Counted from the first letter of the stretch, positions 27,581 through 37,472 are shown. The stretch is DNA of 64,000 bases from Arthrobacter sp. CAU 1506 (GCF_005047635.1 NZ_SUKC01000004.1:124001-188000), one strand, 5' to 3'. The notes: a model not told the origin generated them from the letters alone. Translations and numbers: made by a program.

Positions 27581-29971
27581 ATGGAACAGCGCTACGCAGT
27601 GTGGTTCGAAGAGACCGGGATTCAGGACATTGGGATAGTCGGGGGGAAAAACGCGTCTCTCGGCGAAATGCAGCGTGCCTTGGCCGGCCAAGGCGTCCGC
27701 GTGCCCGACGGATTCGCCACCACCTCGGCGGCATATCGCGAATTCGTCACCGCCAACGGTCTTGAGACGGCGATCAAAGAACACCTCGAGCTGTACAGAC
27801 GCGGCGAAAAACCGTTAAGCACGGTCGGCGAAACAATCCGCCGCCTCATTCTCGCCGGCAAGTTTCCGGACAGAATGTCCGACTCCATCCTGGAGTTCTA
27901 CGGCCAGCTCGGGACACGCGCCGGAACCGGCAACCTCCCCGTGGCCGTTCGCAGCAGCGCTACCGCCGAGGACCTTCCCGATGCCAGCTTCGCCGGACAG
28001 CAGGAAACCTTCCTCAACGTCAGCGGGAACGACGCCCTGCTGGATGCTTGCCGGCATTGTTTCGCGTCCTTGTTTACTGACCGGGCGATCAGCTACCGCG
28101 CCATGAAAGGGTTCTCCGATCTGGATGTGGCACTCTCGATCGGCGTCCAGCGAATGGTCCGTGCAGACGTAGGTGCCTCCGGCGTCATGTTCTCGCTGGA
28201 CACGGAAACGGGCTTCCCTGACGTGGCGGTGATCAGCGCGACCTGGGGGCTCGGCGAAACGGTTGTCCAGGGAACCGTAAACCCGGACAAGTACGTGGTC
28301 TTCAAACCCCTGCTCGACACGGCAGGATGCTTCCCGATCATCGAAAAAACGTGCGGCGCCAAAGAACGGAAACTCATATACGGGCGAGGCGGCACCGCCC
28401 GTACCCGCATGGTCCAAACCACGGAACGGGAGCGGACCTCACTGGTCCTCTCCGACGACGACATCCTGCAATTGGGTCGATGGGCCGCAGTCATCGAGGA
28501 GCACTACGGCCGGCCGATGGACATGGAGTGGGCCAAGGATGGCCTGACCAGCGAACTGTTCGTCGTCCAGGCACGTCCGGAGACGGTGCAGGCAAGCCGG
28601 AGCAATACTGTCTTTACCACGCACCGTCTCACGGGACGCGGTCCGGTTCTCGCCGCCGGGGCCGCCATCGGCGACTCGATTGCCACTGGTCCTGCCTGCG
28701 TCATCCGCAGCACAGCTGAGATCGATCGGTTTCGTGACGGCTCCATCTTGGTGACGGAGATGACCGACCCGGACTGGGTTCCCATCATGCGGCGCGCGGC
28801 CGGAATCGTCACCGAGCACGGCGGACCCACCAGCCACGCGGCCATTATCAGCAGGGAATTGGGCGTGCCGGCCGTCGTGGGCACCGGTAACGCAACGGAA
28901 AGCATCCAGGACTCAGAGATGCTCACCATCTCCTGTGCCGAAGGCGATGAGGGGCATGTTTTCCAAGGTGCGCTCGAGTTCCACACCGAACAGGTCGATT
29001 TGAAGGCGCTTCCTCCAACAACCACCAGGGTGATGACCAACGTCGCCAGTCCGTCCTCCGCCTTCAAATGGTGGCGGCTGCCCGTGGCCGGCGTCGGTCT
29101 GGCCCGGATGGAATTCATCATCAACGAACTGATCAGGATCCATCCCATGGCGCTGGCTGAACCCCAACGTGTCACTGATCCAGACGAAGCAGCGCAAATC
29201 AGGTCCCGCACCAGGTCCTTCTCCGACCCACGCGACTACTTCGTCGAAACGCTGGCATCAGGGCTGGCCAAGATCAGCGCCCCCTTCTACCCGGACCCGG
29301 TCATCGTGCGTCTCAGCGATTTCAAAAGCAACGAATACGCGCGGCTGCTGGGCGGCAGCGCTTTTGAGGAGGCAGAGGAAAACCCCATGCTCGGGTTCCG
29401 CGGAGCCTCCCGCTACTACAACGATCGCTACCGTCAGGGCTTCGACCTGGAATGCCGGGCACTGAAACGGGTCAGGGAGCATTTGGGCTTTCGGAACGTC
29501 ATCATCATGGTCCCGTTTTGCCGAACGGTAGCCGAAGCAGACCGGGTTTTGGCAGCCATGGCCGAGAACGGCTTGGCCCGGGGGGAAGCCGGATTGCAGG
29601 TCTACATGATGTGCGAGATACCCTCCAACGTCATTCTGGCGGCTGAATTCGCCACCCGGTTCGATGGCTTTTCCATCGGCTCCAACGACTTGACGCAGCT
29701 TGTCCTCGGCGTTGACCGCGACTCCGAGTTGCTGGCGCCGCTGTTCGACGAACGGGATGACGCGGTCAAACACATGATCCGGGACGTCATTGCCCAGGCC
29801 CACCACGCCGGAATCAAGATTGGAATTTGCGGACAAGGACCGAGCAACCACGCCGACTTCGCCGAGTTCCTCATTGAGCTCGGAATCGACTCTGTTTCGC
29901 TGAATCCGGACACCGTGCTCAAGACCATCCCGGTCATCGCCGCTGCCGAACGCCGGAGGGAAGGCTCCTGA
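27581..29971 (+). CDS. ppsA: Phosphoenolpyruvate synthase
   Basis: A 796-residue pyruvate, water dikinase that makes PEP from pyruvate and ATP for gluconeogenesis. The ATP-grasp part has GGKNASLGEM and AVRSSATAEDLPDASFAGQQETFL; the phosphohistidine domain has EHGGPTSHAAI with the catalytic His at about residue 419; the C-terminal PEP-binding part has MVPFCRTVAEA, FSIGSNDLTQL and GICGQGPSNH. The ATG at 27581 follows GGAGGCAGC; an upstream GTG at 27551 is less likely. It lies among genes with stress and carbohydrate roles. Confidence 0.95.
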   Translation: MEQRYAVWFEETGIQDIGIVGGKNASLGEMQRALAGQGVRVPDGFATTSAAYREFVTANGLETAIKEHLELYRRGEKPLSTVGETIRRLILAGKFPDRMSDSILEFYGQLGTRAGTGNLPVAVRSSATAEDLPDASFAGQQETFLNVSGNDALLDACRHCFASLFTDRAISYRAMKGFSDLDVALSIGVQRMVRADVGASGVMFSLDTETGFPDVAVISATWGLGETVVQGTVNPDKYVVFKPLLDTAGCFPIIEKTCGAKERKLIYGRGGTARTRMVQTTERERTSLVLSDDDILQLGRWAAVIEEHYGRPMDMEWAKDGLTSELFVVQARPETVQASRSNTVFTTHRLTGRGPVLAAGAAIGDSIATGPACVIRSTAEIDRFRDGSILVTEMTDPDWVPIMRRAAGIVTEHGGPTSHAAIISRELGVPAVVGTGNATESIQDSEMLTISCAEGDEGHVFQGALEFHTEQVDLKALPPTTTRVMTNVASPSSAFKWWRLPVAGVGLARMEFIINELIRIHPMALAEPQRVTDPDEAAQIRSRTRSFSDPRDYFVETLASGLAKISAPFYPDPVIVRLSDFKSNEYARLLGGSAFEEAEENPMLGFRGASRYYNDRYRQGFDLECRALKRVREHLGFRNVIIMVPFCRTVAEADRVLAAMAENGLARGEAGLQVYMMCEIPSNVILAAEFATRFDGFSIGSNDLTQLVLGVDRDSELLAPLFDERDDAVKHMIRDVIAQAHHAGIKIGICGQGPSNHADFAEFLIELGIDSVSLNPDTVLKTIPVIAAAERRREGS

Positions 29972-30046
29972 CAGGTCAAGCCTCATCGCAAAAACCGTCC
30001 AACCCGGCACTGGCTCGCCCCTTGGGTTCGGAGTAGGCTCGCCGCC

Positions 30047-30517
30047 ATGGAAAACAAGTCCGCACCGCCCACAGTTGAAGTTTTGGAAGCAGAGGACTGC
30101 TGGCGGCTGCTTCGAGGTGTTGCACTGGGCCGTCTTGCTGTCTGGGTCAACGACCACCCGGAACTGTTTCCGCTTAACTTCCGGATCGACAAAGAGACCA
30201 TCGTTTTTCGCACTGCACCCGGCACTAAACTGTCCGCGGCATTGGAGGGAAAACCGGTGGCCTTGGAAGCCGACCACATCAATGGCCACACCAATGTGGC
30301 GTGGAGTGTCGTCGTCAAAGGACAAGCGGCAGAGGTGGAACAGACCGAAGAATTCCGGACCAACGTTGCCCAACTCCTGTTTCCCTGGAGTCCGGGCGCC
30401 AAGGACCATTTCGTTCGGATCACCCCCGACGCCATCACTGGCCGCCGCTTCACCATCGCTCCCCCGCAGACATGGGAAATCACCCTGGACAACGCGACGA
30501 GGGCGGGATTCGAATAG
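30047..30517 (+). CDS. Pyridoxamine 5'-phosphate oxidase-family flavin-binding protein
   Basis: A 156-residue split-barrel protein typical of the PPOX-like group: VLEAEDCWRLLRGVALGRLAV, then PLNFRIDKETIVFRTAPGTKL, then VAWSVVVKGQAAEVEQTEE. Such proteins bind FMN or F420, and many are stress-induced in actinomycetes. The catalytic features of true PdxH are absent. It is 75 nt downstream of ppsA and may be cotranscribed with it. Confidence 0.85.
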   Translation: MENKSAPPTVEVLEAEDCWRLLRGVALGRLAVWVNDHPELFPLNFRIDKETIVFRTAPGTKLSAALEGKPVALEADHINGHTNVAWSVVVKGQAAEVEQTEEFRTNVAQLLFPWSPGAKDHFVRITPDAITGRRFTIAPPQTWEITLDNATRAGFE

Positions 30518-30753
30518 GGTGCTGGTGTTCCCCCGACTCGACAACCGGTGATCCCCGTCCCCCACTACATGGGCGGTTTAGTGAGGCCGGACGATGAATT
30601 CTCCCCTCCGACAGGCCGCTTCGCTGACCGGCACAAAACCGGCTGTGCAGGCCGACCCGCCCTTCACTTGAAGCCCATTCCCGGCGCATTGACCCGCTCC
30701 CGGGAGGCTGCCACACTTTGACCATTGCACCTTTTGGTTCAAAGGAGATCCTC

Positions 30754-31122
30754 ATGGCTGGCATGATCCGCAAGAGCCTGAACGAACCCGAAGAAACTCG
30801 GCCCTTCGAGGATGGCAAAGGAAAATTAGACCTGGTCCATCTTGAGGCCGGCGGCGTCGGGCGGGCCGTATTCGAACCCGGCTGGCAATGGTCCAAGCAC
30901 GTGAAGCCCATCGCCAAGACCGACAGTTGCCAGGCAAACCATGCCGGCTACGTGCTGTCCGGACGGATGAAGATCGTCATGGACGACGGCGAAGAAAGCG
31001 AATTCTCCGCTGGTGATTACATGTCGGTCCCGCCAGGCCACGATGCATGGGTCATCGGCGACGAGCAATGCGTCGTCATCGACTGGGCCGGCTACGCCGA
31101 CTACGCCAAGCGACGCGACTGA
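30754..31122 (+). CDS. Cupin domain protein
   Basis: A 122-residue single-domain cupin. The first conserved motif is GWQWSKHVKPIAKTDSC and the second GDYMSVPPGHDAWVIGDEQ, with NHAGYVLSGRMKIVMDDG between them. Several metal-ligand positions are non-standard, so it may be a small-molecule binding cupin rather than an oxygenase. The ATG at 30754 has AAAGGAG six bases upstream and is chosen over an earlier in-frame start at 30718. Confidence 0.82.
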   Translation: MAGMIRKSLNEPEETRPFEDGKGKLDLVHLEAGGVGRAVFEPGWQWSKHVKPIAKTDSCQANHAGYVLSGRMKIVMDDGEESEFSAGDYMSVPPGHDAWVIGDEQCVVIDWAGYADYAKRRD

Positions 31123-31575
31123 GTTTTCCCGCGCTTCCGGGCGACACCATAGAACGGGCTGCCCCTTCCTGTCGGCCCGGACAAGTGCGCCTATCCTCCG
31201 CCATCCATCGACACGGCACCGAGTCCATCGCCAGTCACGTCTGGCGGCCACCGACGGTTACTGATGCACCGGATCCCCGCGCGCGGGCGGCGATCCCCCA
31301 AGCGCGGGCGGCGCGCTGAAGCTGTTCGCGCCGAAGCTGTTGAGGCCGAGCGGCGCCGGCTGAGTGCATTCCGGGGCACTGGTTTCCGAGAAAGCTGCAG
31401 TGGCGCATCAGCTGGTTGCTCATCCTCAGGGGATGATGACACCGGCCGCGGACGCCCAGACCATTAAGACGAGTCGCCAAGATTCCAGCCTGACGTCACG
31501 ATGCCGCCACGCTCTTCCTTCCCCCAGCATCCGACGTCAGCACAGCCTCAGTTAACTGACGAAAAGGTCTTCGTG
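31123..31575. other. Intergenic region with short direct repeats, no gene seen
   Basis: This stretch of about 450 bases precedes the GH15 gene. GCGCGGGCGGCG occurs twice near 31280-31315, and GAAGCTGTT twice near 31318-31343. Open frames here have no family resemblance and no ribosome sites. The downstream half presumably holds the GH15 promoter. Confidence 0.4.
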
Positions 31576-33432
31576 ATGAACACACACCCACTGATTGCCG
31601 ACCATGGTCTTATCGGTGACCTGCAGACGGCAGCGCTGGTTGCAACCGACGGCACGCTTGATTGGTTCTGCAGCCCACGCTTCGATTCGCCCAGCATTTT
31701 CGCTTCCCTGCTTGACCCGGCGCGTGGGGGCTACTTCACCACGCGGCCCCGCGAAGAGGCATTCGAGACAAAACAGCTCTACTTCCCCGACACAGCGATC
31801 CTGATTACGCGTTTCCTGACGGAGGCAGGGGTCGGGGAACTCATGGATTTCATGCCAACGACCGGCACCGACCCCAGCCAAAAGCACGACCTGGTGCGAA
31901 TGATCCGATGCGTTCGAGGAAGGATTTCATTCGACATTGAGGTTGCACCCCGGTTTGACTACGGGCGGAAGAGCCACGAGCTGACGGTCTCCGAAGCAGG
32001 CGCCGTCTTCGACGCGGGGGACATGCGTCTGAGCCTCAGCCTCATCCGGGAGGAGGGCGACGAACAGCTAGGCCGTCAAGTCTCCACCACTGACGAAGGT
32101 TCGCTGCGGGCTGTCCTCACTTTGGAGGAAGGTCAAATGCGCGGCGTCGTGCTGGAGACAGGTCCGGATGTAGCACCCAAGATGATGCGGCCTGCCGAGG
32201 CTCAGCAATTGGCGGACGACACAGCGCACTTTTGGCATGACTGGCTTAGTCAGTCCACGTATACGGGAAGGTGGCGGGCGGTGCTGGAGCGGTCGGCCAT
32301 CACGCTAAAGCTGCTGACCTATGCTCCCAGCGGAAGCCTGGTGGCTGCTCCCACAGCAGGGCTTCCCGAAGAGGTCGGCGGGGAACGCAACTGGGACTAC
32401 AGATTCACCTGGGTCCGCGACGGCTCCTTTTCGGTTCATGCACTGCTGCGAATGGGGTTCATCGATGAGGCTGTCGCCTTCAGCCGATGGCTCCACGACC
32501 GCGTTAGCGAGTCCCGGCCCGAAGGCTCTTACCCGCTGGATATCATGTATCGCGTTGACGGCAGCACAGACCTCCACGAGGAAGTCCTGACGGATTGGAA
32601 AGGTTATCGCGGTTCATACCCGGTGCGAATCGGAAACGGAGCCGCTGATCAACTGCAGCTGGACATTTACGGCGAAGCGCTCGACGCGGTGTACTACCTC
32701 GACGGGGTGGGCGTCGGCATCGGACAAGCTGGCTGGATTGCCATCTCCGACTTGCTCACTTGGCTAGCCGATAACTGGGACCAACCGGAGGAAGGAATCT
32801 GGGAGACCAGGGGCGGCCGTAAGGACTTCACATACGGAAGACTCATGTGTTGGGTCGCGTTTGACCGCGGAATCCGACTCGCAACGTCGCATGGACGGCC
32901 GGCGCCAATCGACCGGTGGATAGCTGAACGAGACGCCATCTACCAGCAGATCATGGAAAAGGGGTGGAGCAGCGAACGCCAAGCGTTCGTCCAGCAGTAC
33001 GGAGACAATGTCCTCGACGCCGCCCTGCTGAAGATGCCTCAAGTCGGCTTCGTGTCCGCGCACGATCCCATGTGGCAGTCGACCCTCCGCGCAATGGATG
33101 CCGAGTTAGTCTCAGATAGCTTGGTCTACCGTTACGACCCGAGCGCCTCCCCTGACGGGCTGCGCGGTTCGGAGGGGACGTTCTCGCTCTGTACATTCCT
33201 CTATGTAGACGCCTTGGCCAGATCAAACCGGCTCGAAGAGGCACGATTGACCTTCGACAAAATGCTCACCTACGCGAACCACGTCGGGTTGTACTCCGAG
33301 GAGATCGCTGCCACCGGGGAACAGATTGGCAACTTTCCGCAGGCGTTCACTCACCTGGCACTGATCGACGCCGCTATCACTCTTAACGAGCGCCTGGACG
33401 CCGCGCAGAAAGGCCGTCGATTCCGCGGCTAG
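31576..33432 (+). CDS. GH15 family glucoamylase / trehalase-like enzyme
   Basis: A 618-residue protein. The N-terminal domain (MNTHPLIADHGLIGDLQTAALV...GTLDWFCSPRFDSPSIF) is the beta-sandwich typical of bacterial GH15 enzymes. The (alpha/alpha)6 barrel contains GGERNWDYRFTWVRDGSF, the substrate-binding motif, and later GLRGSEGTFSLCTF. Members cleave alpha-glucosidic bonds; mycobacterial relatives act as trehalases. There is no signal peptide, so it should be cytoplasmic. With the HAD-GH65 fusion it points to alpha-glucan or trehalose turnover. The start codon ATG 31576 follows AAAAGG. Confidence 0.9.
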   Translation: MNTHPLIADHGLIGDLQTAALVATDGTLDWFCSPRFDSPSIFASLLDPARGGYFTTRPREEAFETKQLYFPDTAILITRFLTEAGVGELMDFMPTTGTDPSQKHDLVRMIRCVRGRISFDIEVAPRFDYGRKSHELTVSEAGAVFDAGDMRLSLSLIREEGDEQLGRQVSTTDEGSLRAVLTLEEGQMRGVVLETGPDVAPKMMRPAEAQQLADDTAHFWHDWLSQSTYTGRWRAVLERSAITLKLLTYAPSGSLVAAPTAGLPEEVGGERNWDYRFTWVRDGSFSVHALLRMGFIDEAVAFSRWLHDRVSESRPEGSYPLDIMYRVDGSTDLHEEVLTDWKGYRGSYPVRIGNGAADQLQLDIYGEALDAVYYLDGVGVGIGQAGWIAISDLLTWLADNWDQPEEGIWETRGGRKDFTYGRLMCWVAFDRGIRLATSHGRPAPIDRWIAERDAIYQQIMEKGWSSERQAFVQQYGDNVLDAALLKMPQVGFVSAHDPMWQSTLRAMDAELVSDSLVYRYDPSASPDGLRGSEGTFSLCTFLYVDALARSNRLEEARLTFDKMLTYANHVGLYSEEIAATGEQIGNFPQAFTHLALIDAAITLNERLDAAQKGRRFRG

Positions 33433-33442
33433 GCAGGCCACG

Positions 33443-33486
33443 TCTCGCACCAGTGCCTCGCTCCAGGGCGAGGCACTGGTGCGAGA
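33443..33486 (+). terminator. Perfect 19-bp hairpin after the GH15 gene
   Basis: TCTCGCACCAGTGCCTCGC at 33443-33461 pairs fully with 33468-33486 across a TCCAGG loop, 11 nt after the GH15 stop. There is no T-tract on the plus strand (AAGAAAAAC follows). It may work as a factor-assisted terminator or a bidirectional barrier against the opposing SHOCT gene. Confidence 0.65.
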
Positions 33487-33574
33487 AAGAAAAACTCACT
33501 GGTAACTCACTTGGTGCAGAAATCAAACCCAGATTTAGGCCGTCTTGCCCCGCGAATGACATCGTCCTGGGTCT

Positions 33575-33847
33575 TCAGGACAGGAGCCGCGCTTTCGCAG
33601 CAGCGAATTCCCTATCCGTCAGCACGTGGGCGGCATGAAGCTCCGCAAGAATTTCGAGCTGATCGGCCAGCCACTCTTTACCGGCAGGTGATGCTGACGG
33701 GACTCCCGGTGCGCGTTGCTCTGCAGCCCGACGGGAACGTACACGCTCATCGAGGGAACCTGCCGCTACGCGCGCGGCGCCCGAGATCGCAGCGGATCTC
33801 GCAATGGTTCCGAGCAGCCCGGGGAGGCCGCTTCTAGCAAAAGTCAT
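33575..33847 (-). CDS. SHOCT domain protein
   Basis: A 90-residue protein whose last 30 residues, EWLADQLEILAELHAAHVLTDREF, form the SHOCT (short C-terminal) domain. The basic N-terminal half is of unknown fold. It lies 25 nt downstream of the DUF6325 gene on the same strand, a pairing that supports one operon. SHOCT domains are thought to mediate oligomerisation; no specific function can be assigned. Confidence 0.75.
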   Translation of the reverse strand: MTFARSGLPGLLGTIARSAAISGAARVAAGSLDERVRSRRAAEQRAPGVPSASPAGKEWLADQLEILAELHAAHVLTDREFAAAKARLLS

Positions 33848-33872
33848 CGGAATTCTCGGGGTCGATGTGTGT

Positions 33873-34301
33873 TCAGGTCGCTGAAATGCCGGCGGCTTCG
33901 ACGGCGGCGACCACTGTTTCGTGGGGAATTCTCGCGTAAAGGGTGGTCACTCCTCCTGAATCCTGTACCGCATCAGATAGGTGCTGTGCCCAACGATGTT
34001 CTAAAGCCAACACCAAAGCTGTTTCGTCATTTCCTATTGATTCGGCTGCGACTTCGAGGTCCGCGTCACTGAGCAGCGTCAGCAGCTGCGGATAATCCAC
34101 GAGGCCGGACCAAGCCTCCTGAAGGTGGTCTTCCAGATCACGAACATGCACAACTCCATGCCGGTCTCTCGATAGCAATACCAGATCGATGATGGCCACC
34201 GCACCGGGCCGGACCGCTTCCCTCAGGGCATCGATGACTCGAGCGTCGACCTCCGATCGCCGAAACGCACAAATCATCACTTCAACCGGTCCGACTTTCA
34301 T
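33873..34301 (-). CDS. DUF6325 family protein
   Basis: A 142-residue protein: MKVGPVEVMICAFRRSEVDARVIDAL, then VAIIDLVLLSRDRHGVVHV, then a C-terminal ARIPHETVVAAVEAAG. These match the DUF6325 type, often found next to SHOCT proteins and transporters in actinomycetes. The ATG at 34301 has AGGAG six bases before it; the longer frame from 34370 has no such support. The AT-rich GAATATTTATAG about 40 nt upstream may be part of its promoter. Confidence 0.8.
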   Translation of the reverse strand: MKVGPVEVMICAFRRSEVDARVIDALREAVRPGAVAIIDLVLLSRDRHGVVHVRDLEDHLQEAWSGLVDYPQLLTLLSDADLEVAAESIGNDETALVLALEHRWAQHLSDAVQDSGGVTTLYARIPHETVVAAVEAAGISAT

Positions 34302-34489
34302 CTGTGACTCCTGTGTGCCGGAACTGCAGGTCCTATAAATATTCCCCGTACCGACCCGGTCCGACCTCACCCACCCCGGATGATCTGTAGACGATGCGGC
34401 CTTGCGATCCTCCGCTTCCCCCGACCGGCAGGATGACGCATTTTGGAAACAGCGTAAGCCCTTGTTGTATCTCGGGGACTGCGCCTACC

Positions 34490-37117
34490 ATGAGCGACGT
34501 GGGACATACCTCACCCAGTCCCCAGTTCAAGATCAAGCCTCCGCGGCGCGTGGAGTTGGCCATCGAACGTCCACGTTTGTGCGAGGCCCTTTCGCTTGCC
34601 GCCGATTCCCACAGGCTCATCCTCGTCGAAGCTCCGGCTGGTTACGGGAAGTCCACCATCTTGAGCGACTGGGCTCGGAATGGAACCATGCGTTCAGCGT
34701 GGCTCACCCTCGACCGTTTTGACGCGCGGCCCGAGCGCTTGTTCCACGGTGTGCTAGCCGCTATACAGTCGGCAGCCGCAGGAATGTCCTCCACCGTGGA
34801 CGAAGTCCTGCTGGCCGCGGATCGGACTCAGGCCCACGACCAGGTCGCTGCCTATGACCATCTGCTCGCGGCGCTCGACCTGCTTGAGGAACCGCTTGCC
34901 CTGGTCATCGATGACCTGCATTTGGCCGGATCTGGACTCGCCGACGGAATTGTGGGCATCCTCACCGGCTCAGCGCCTCCGGCATTACGGCTAGTTCTCT
35001 CCGGCCGTGACCATTCTTCGCTGCGCTTGGAGAAACTCCGCTATGGCGATGGGCTGAAGGAGTTCCGCACGTCGGATTTAGCTTTTACGTTGCCGGAGGC
35101 CATGGAGCTGGCGCGTAACCTTGCACCATCTGCCGAAGTGGACGTGGAAGCGGTCTGGAGGGCCGCCTCCGGGTGGCCGGTGGCCCTTCACGCCGGCTTT
35201 GTTGGCCCGGCCGTCTACAAAGACCAGGAAGGCGGTTCCGGCGGCGTCGTACCGGGGCGAGCCTTCACCGAATACATTGCCGAAGAAGTTCTCGGCCAAC
35301 TTGACCCATCTCTCGCCGACTTCGTCCTGCGGGCCACAACCTGCGACTGGCTCGAGCACGAACTCGCTATCGCGCTGTCCGGGGCGCAAAGTGGCGGTGT
35401 CCTCCTCCAAGAATGCATTAGAAAGGGCCTGTTCATCGAGGAGAAAGACGTCCGATCAGACGGGCCCGTCTATCAATGGCAGGCCCTGTTTGCGGCCCAA
35501 TGCCGGGAGATTTTGGAGGAACGCAATCGGGTTCTCGCAGAGCAGCTCCACCGCGTTGCTGCACGCTTCTACCAGGACTTCGACGTTACCGAGAGCGTCA
35601 GCCAAGCCCTGCAAGGACGAGAACCTCAGCAGGCTGTGACCTCCCTTGTAGCCCATTGGCAGGACTATCTGCTGCGCAACGGCCTTTCCTCCCTCGAACA
35701 GCTGTGTCTCGACTTGCCGGGCCCGTGGTCTGATCACGCCGGAGTCCTGATGATCAGATCCATCTGCCGTGCCCTTTCGGGCGATTCCCCGTCAGCCGTG
35801 GACCTTGCGCACCGCGCGTTCACCGGGCTGTCTGCACTGGAGTCTGGCCGTCGGAGGCGGTTCGAGCTGTATGTGGACTTGCTGGGTCTGATGCCCAACG
35901 ATGGCAGTTTTGAAGTGTACGGGATTTCCGGGAGCCCCCTTGAAGACCCACAGGCTACAGGGCGCCAGCCGGCCGCGCTGGACAGCAGCCGGCCGCTTCT
36001 AGGAGGCCCCGGATTCAGCGAGCAGGAGGAAGAGCCCCTCACCCTCCTGGCCTCCCCGACCGCAGACGTTGCCGACCGAGACCATCAGGCTGTGGCTGAT
36101 GAGGTCATCATTACCTCGGAGATCGCGTTGGCGTACGTATTGGCGGGCGATTTCGTGGCGGCGGATGAGCGCGTGGTGGACGCTATAAACGGAGCCGATG
36201 AACTCGGGTGGAGTCCGGACGGCCAGATGCCCGGCCTTTGGCTGGCGCAGGGTATCTCGAGTTACTGGATCAACGATCTGGCGGCCGCCCGAACCCACTT
36301 GGACAAGGTTTTGCCGGCGGGGGGCCGGGAAACCTCAATCGACAAATTGTGCGCCGTCTACCGTGTCCTGGTCGATTGCGCGCGGGGTGAACCGACCCAG
36401 ATCCCCGATACAACCCACCTGCTGACCTCCCTCCGAGACACTGGACTGAACGGACCTTCGTGGAGTGCGCTGTCGACGATAGCAAAGGCCAAAATCGCTG
36501 AAGCCGAAGGAGACCTGACCGGTGCGCTGGCGATGGCAAAGCCCCTTGAGGACCGCGAAAATCCTGCTCTAGTGGACGCCCTGCTGGCTGAGTTACTCCG
36601 GCGCGGCGGAAGATTTGCCGAAGCACTGAACCGCACAAAGGCCGTGACGGAGCGGCAGCGTGTTTCCTACACGGGCACAAGCATCGCTCTGACCGAGGCG
36701 CTATTGGCCTCCAAAGACGGTGACATGGCCGCAGCGCACGAACGCGTTGAATACGCGGTCGCCCTCGCGGAACCGCAACACATCATCCGTCCATTCGCAG
36801 AACGCAGAGACGAGCTTGCCGGACTTCTCACGCAGCACGCGGTCTGGGGAACAGCCCACGAGGCTTTTGTTGCGGCACAGTTGAAGGAGAATACGCACAG
36901 CGACAATCTGACGACCTTCCTCTACTGGCGTCTCACGGAGCGTGAACTCGAAGTCCTTGCGTACATGCGCTCGATGATGACCGCGGCCGACATTGGAAAG
37001 GCACTGTTCATCTCTGTGAACACCGTCAAGACGCACCAACGATCTATTTACCGCAAACTCGGCGCGGCAAGCCGGCGGGATGTGCTCAAAATTGCCGCAG
37101 CCCGCGGGATCATCTAA
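34490..37117 (+). CDS. Large ATP-binding LuxR-type transcriptional regulator (MalT-like)
   Basis: About 875 residues. The N-terminal STAND-type ATPase has Walker A EAPAGYGKSTIL (residues 48-58) and Walker B LALVIDDLHLAG. A long helical repeat region fills the middle, and the C-terminus is a LuxR helix-turn-helix, LTERELEVLAYMRSM followed by ISVNTVKTHQRSIYRKLG. This is the MalT/LAL architecture, in which an effector and ATP drive oligomerisation and activation. The start is uncertain: ATG 34490 gives MSDVGHTS; an in-frame ATG at 34433 with GGCAGG before it is possible. The target operon is not evident; the effector is unknown. Confidence 0.88.
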   Translation: MSDVGHTSPSPQFKIKPPRRVELAIERPRLCEALSLAADSHRLILVEAPAGYGKSTILSDWARNGTMRSAWLTLDRFDARPERLFHGVLAAIQSAAAGMSSTVDEVLLAADRTQAHDQVAAYDHLLAALDLLEEPLALVIDDLHLAGSGLADGIVGILTGSAPPALRLVLSGRDHSSLRLEKLRYGDGLKEFRTSDLAFTLPEAMELARNLAPSAEVDVEAVWRAASGWPVALHAGFVGPAVYKDQEGGSGGVVPGRAFTEYIAEEVLGQLDPSLADFVLRATTCDWLEHELAIALSGAQSGGVLLQECIRKGLFIEEKDVRSDGPVYQWQALFAAQCREILEERNRVLAEQLHRVAARFYQDFDVTESVSQALQGREPQQAVTSLVAHWQDYLLRNGLSSLEQLCLDLPGPWSDHAGVLMIRSICRALSGDSPSAVDLAHRAFTGLSALESGRRRRFELYVDLLGLMPNDGSFEVYGISGSPLEDPQATGRQPAALDSSRPLLGGPGFSEQEEEPLTLLASPTADVADRDHQAVADEVIITSEIALAYVLAGDFVAADERVVDAINGADELGWSPDGQMPGLWLAQGISSYWINDLAAARTHLDKVLPAGGRETSIDKLCAVYRVLVDCARGEPTQIPDTTHLLTSLRDTGLNGPSWSALSTIAKAKIAEAEGDLTGALAMAKPLEDRENPALVDALLAELLRRGGRFAEALNRTKAVTERQRVSYTGTSIALTEALLASKDGDMAAAHERVEYAVALAEPQHIIRPFAERRDELAGLLTQHAVWGTAHEAFVAAQLKENTHSDNLTTFLYWRLTERELEVLAYMRSMMTAADIGKALFISVNTVKTHQRSIYRKLGAASRRDVLKIAAARGII

Positions 37118-37238
37118 AGCTCTGGCAGGCCGATCAACCCGGATTAAGGTTTCATACTCAAGGGGTGAGGCCTCGGTTCCATCCAAGAGACTCTGCCTTG
37201 CCGGCATCGTCCGCGGGGCGCAACCAGAGGTGCTCCGC

Positions 37239-37472
37239 TCAGCTGCTTTTGGCAGGAGGCCGGAGAGTGAGCGCGAGTTTCGGACAGAGGATCACGGCCT
37301 CTCTGGCAGCTTCTTCGTGGCCGGGGGCGATCGGCACCTCTCCCCTGATCCCATCGCCTCGGCGGGAGATGGGATAGCCCCAGTCGTCGCGTGTCAACAA
37401 AGTGGCCAGTAGCTCGGTGCAGAGGCCTCTGCCGTCGCACCGCGTCCAGTCAATATGAAGGGAACCAGTCAT
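37239..37472 (-). CDS. Small ferredoxin, three-cysteine type
   Basis: A 77-residue ferredoxin. Its ligands are Cys12 and Cys18 in TRCDGRGLCTE and Cys63 followed by Pro in VILCPKLAL. That C-x5-C...CP pattern fits a [3Fe-4S] cluster of the kind used by actinomycete oxidoreductases. The start overlaps the NuoF-like stop by ATGA, so it closes a five-gene operon running from 40573. It is the likely soluble electron carrier for that set. Confidence 0.82.
   Translation of the reverse strand: MTGSLHIDWTRCDGRGLCTELLATLLTRDDWGYPISRRGDGIRGEVPIAPGHEEAAREAVILCPKLALTLRPPAKSS

Noticed and set aside
29258-30565. 435-residue minus-strand frame over the ppsA 3' end and the PPOX-like gene
   Set aside because: It covers two plus-strand genes with clear motifs and shows no domain of its own.
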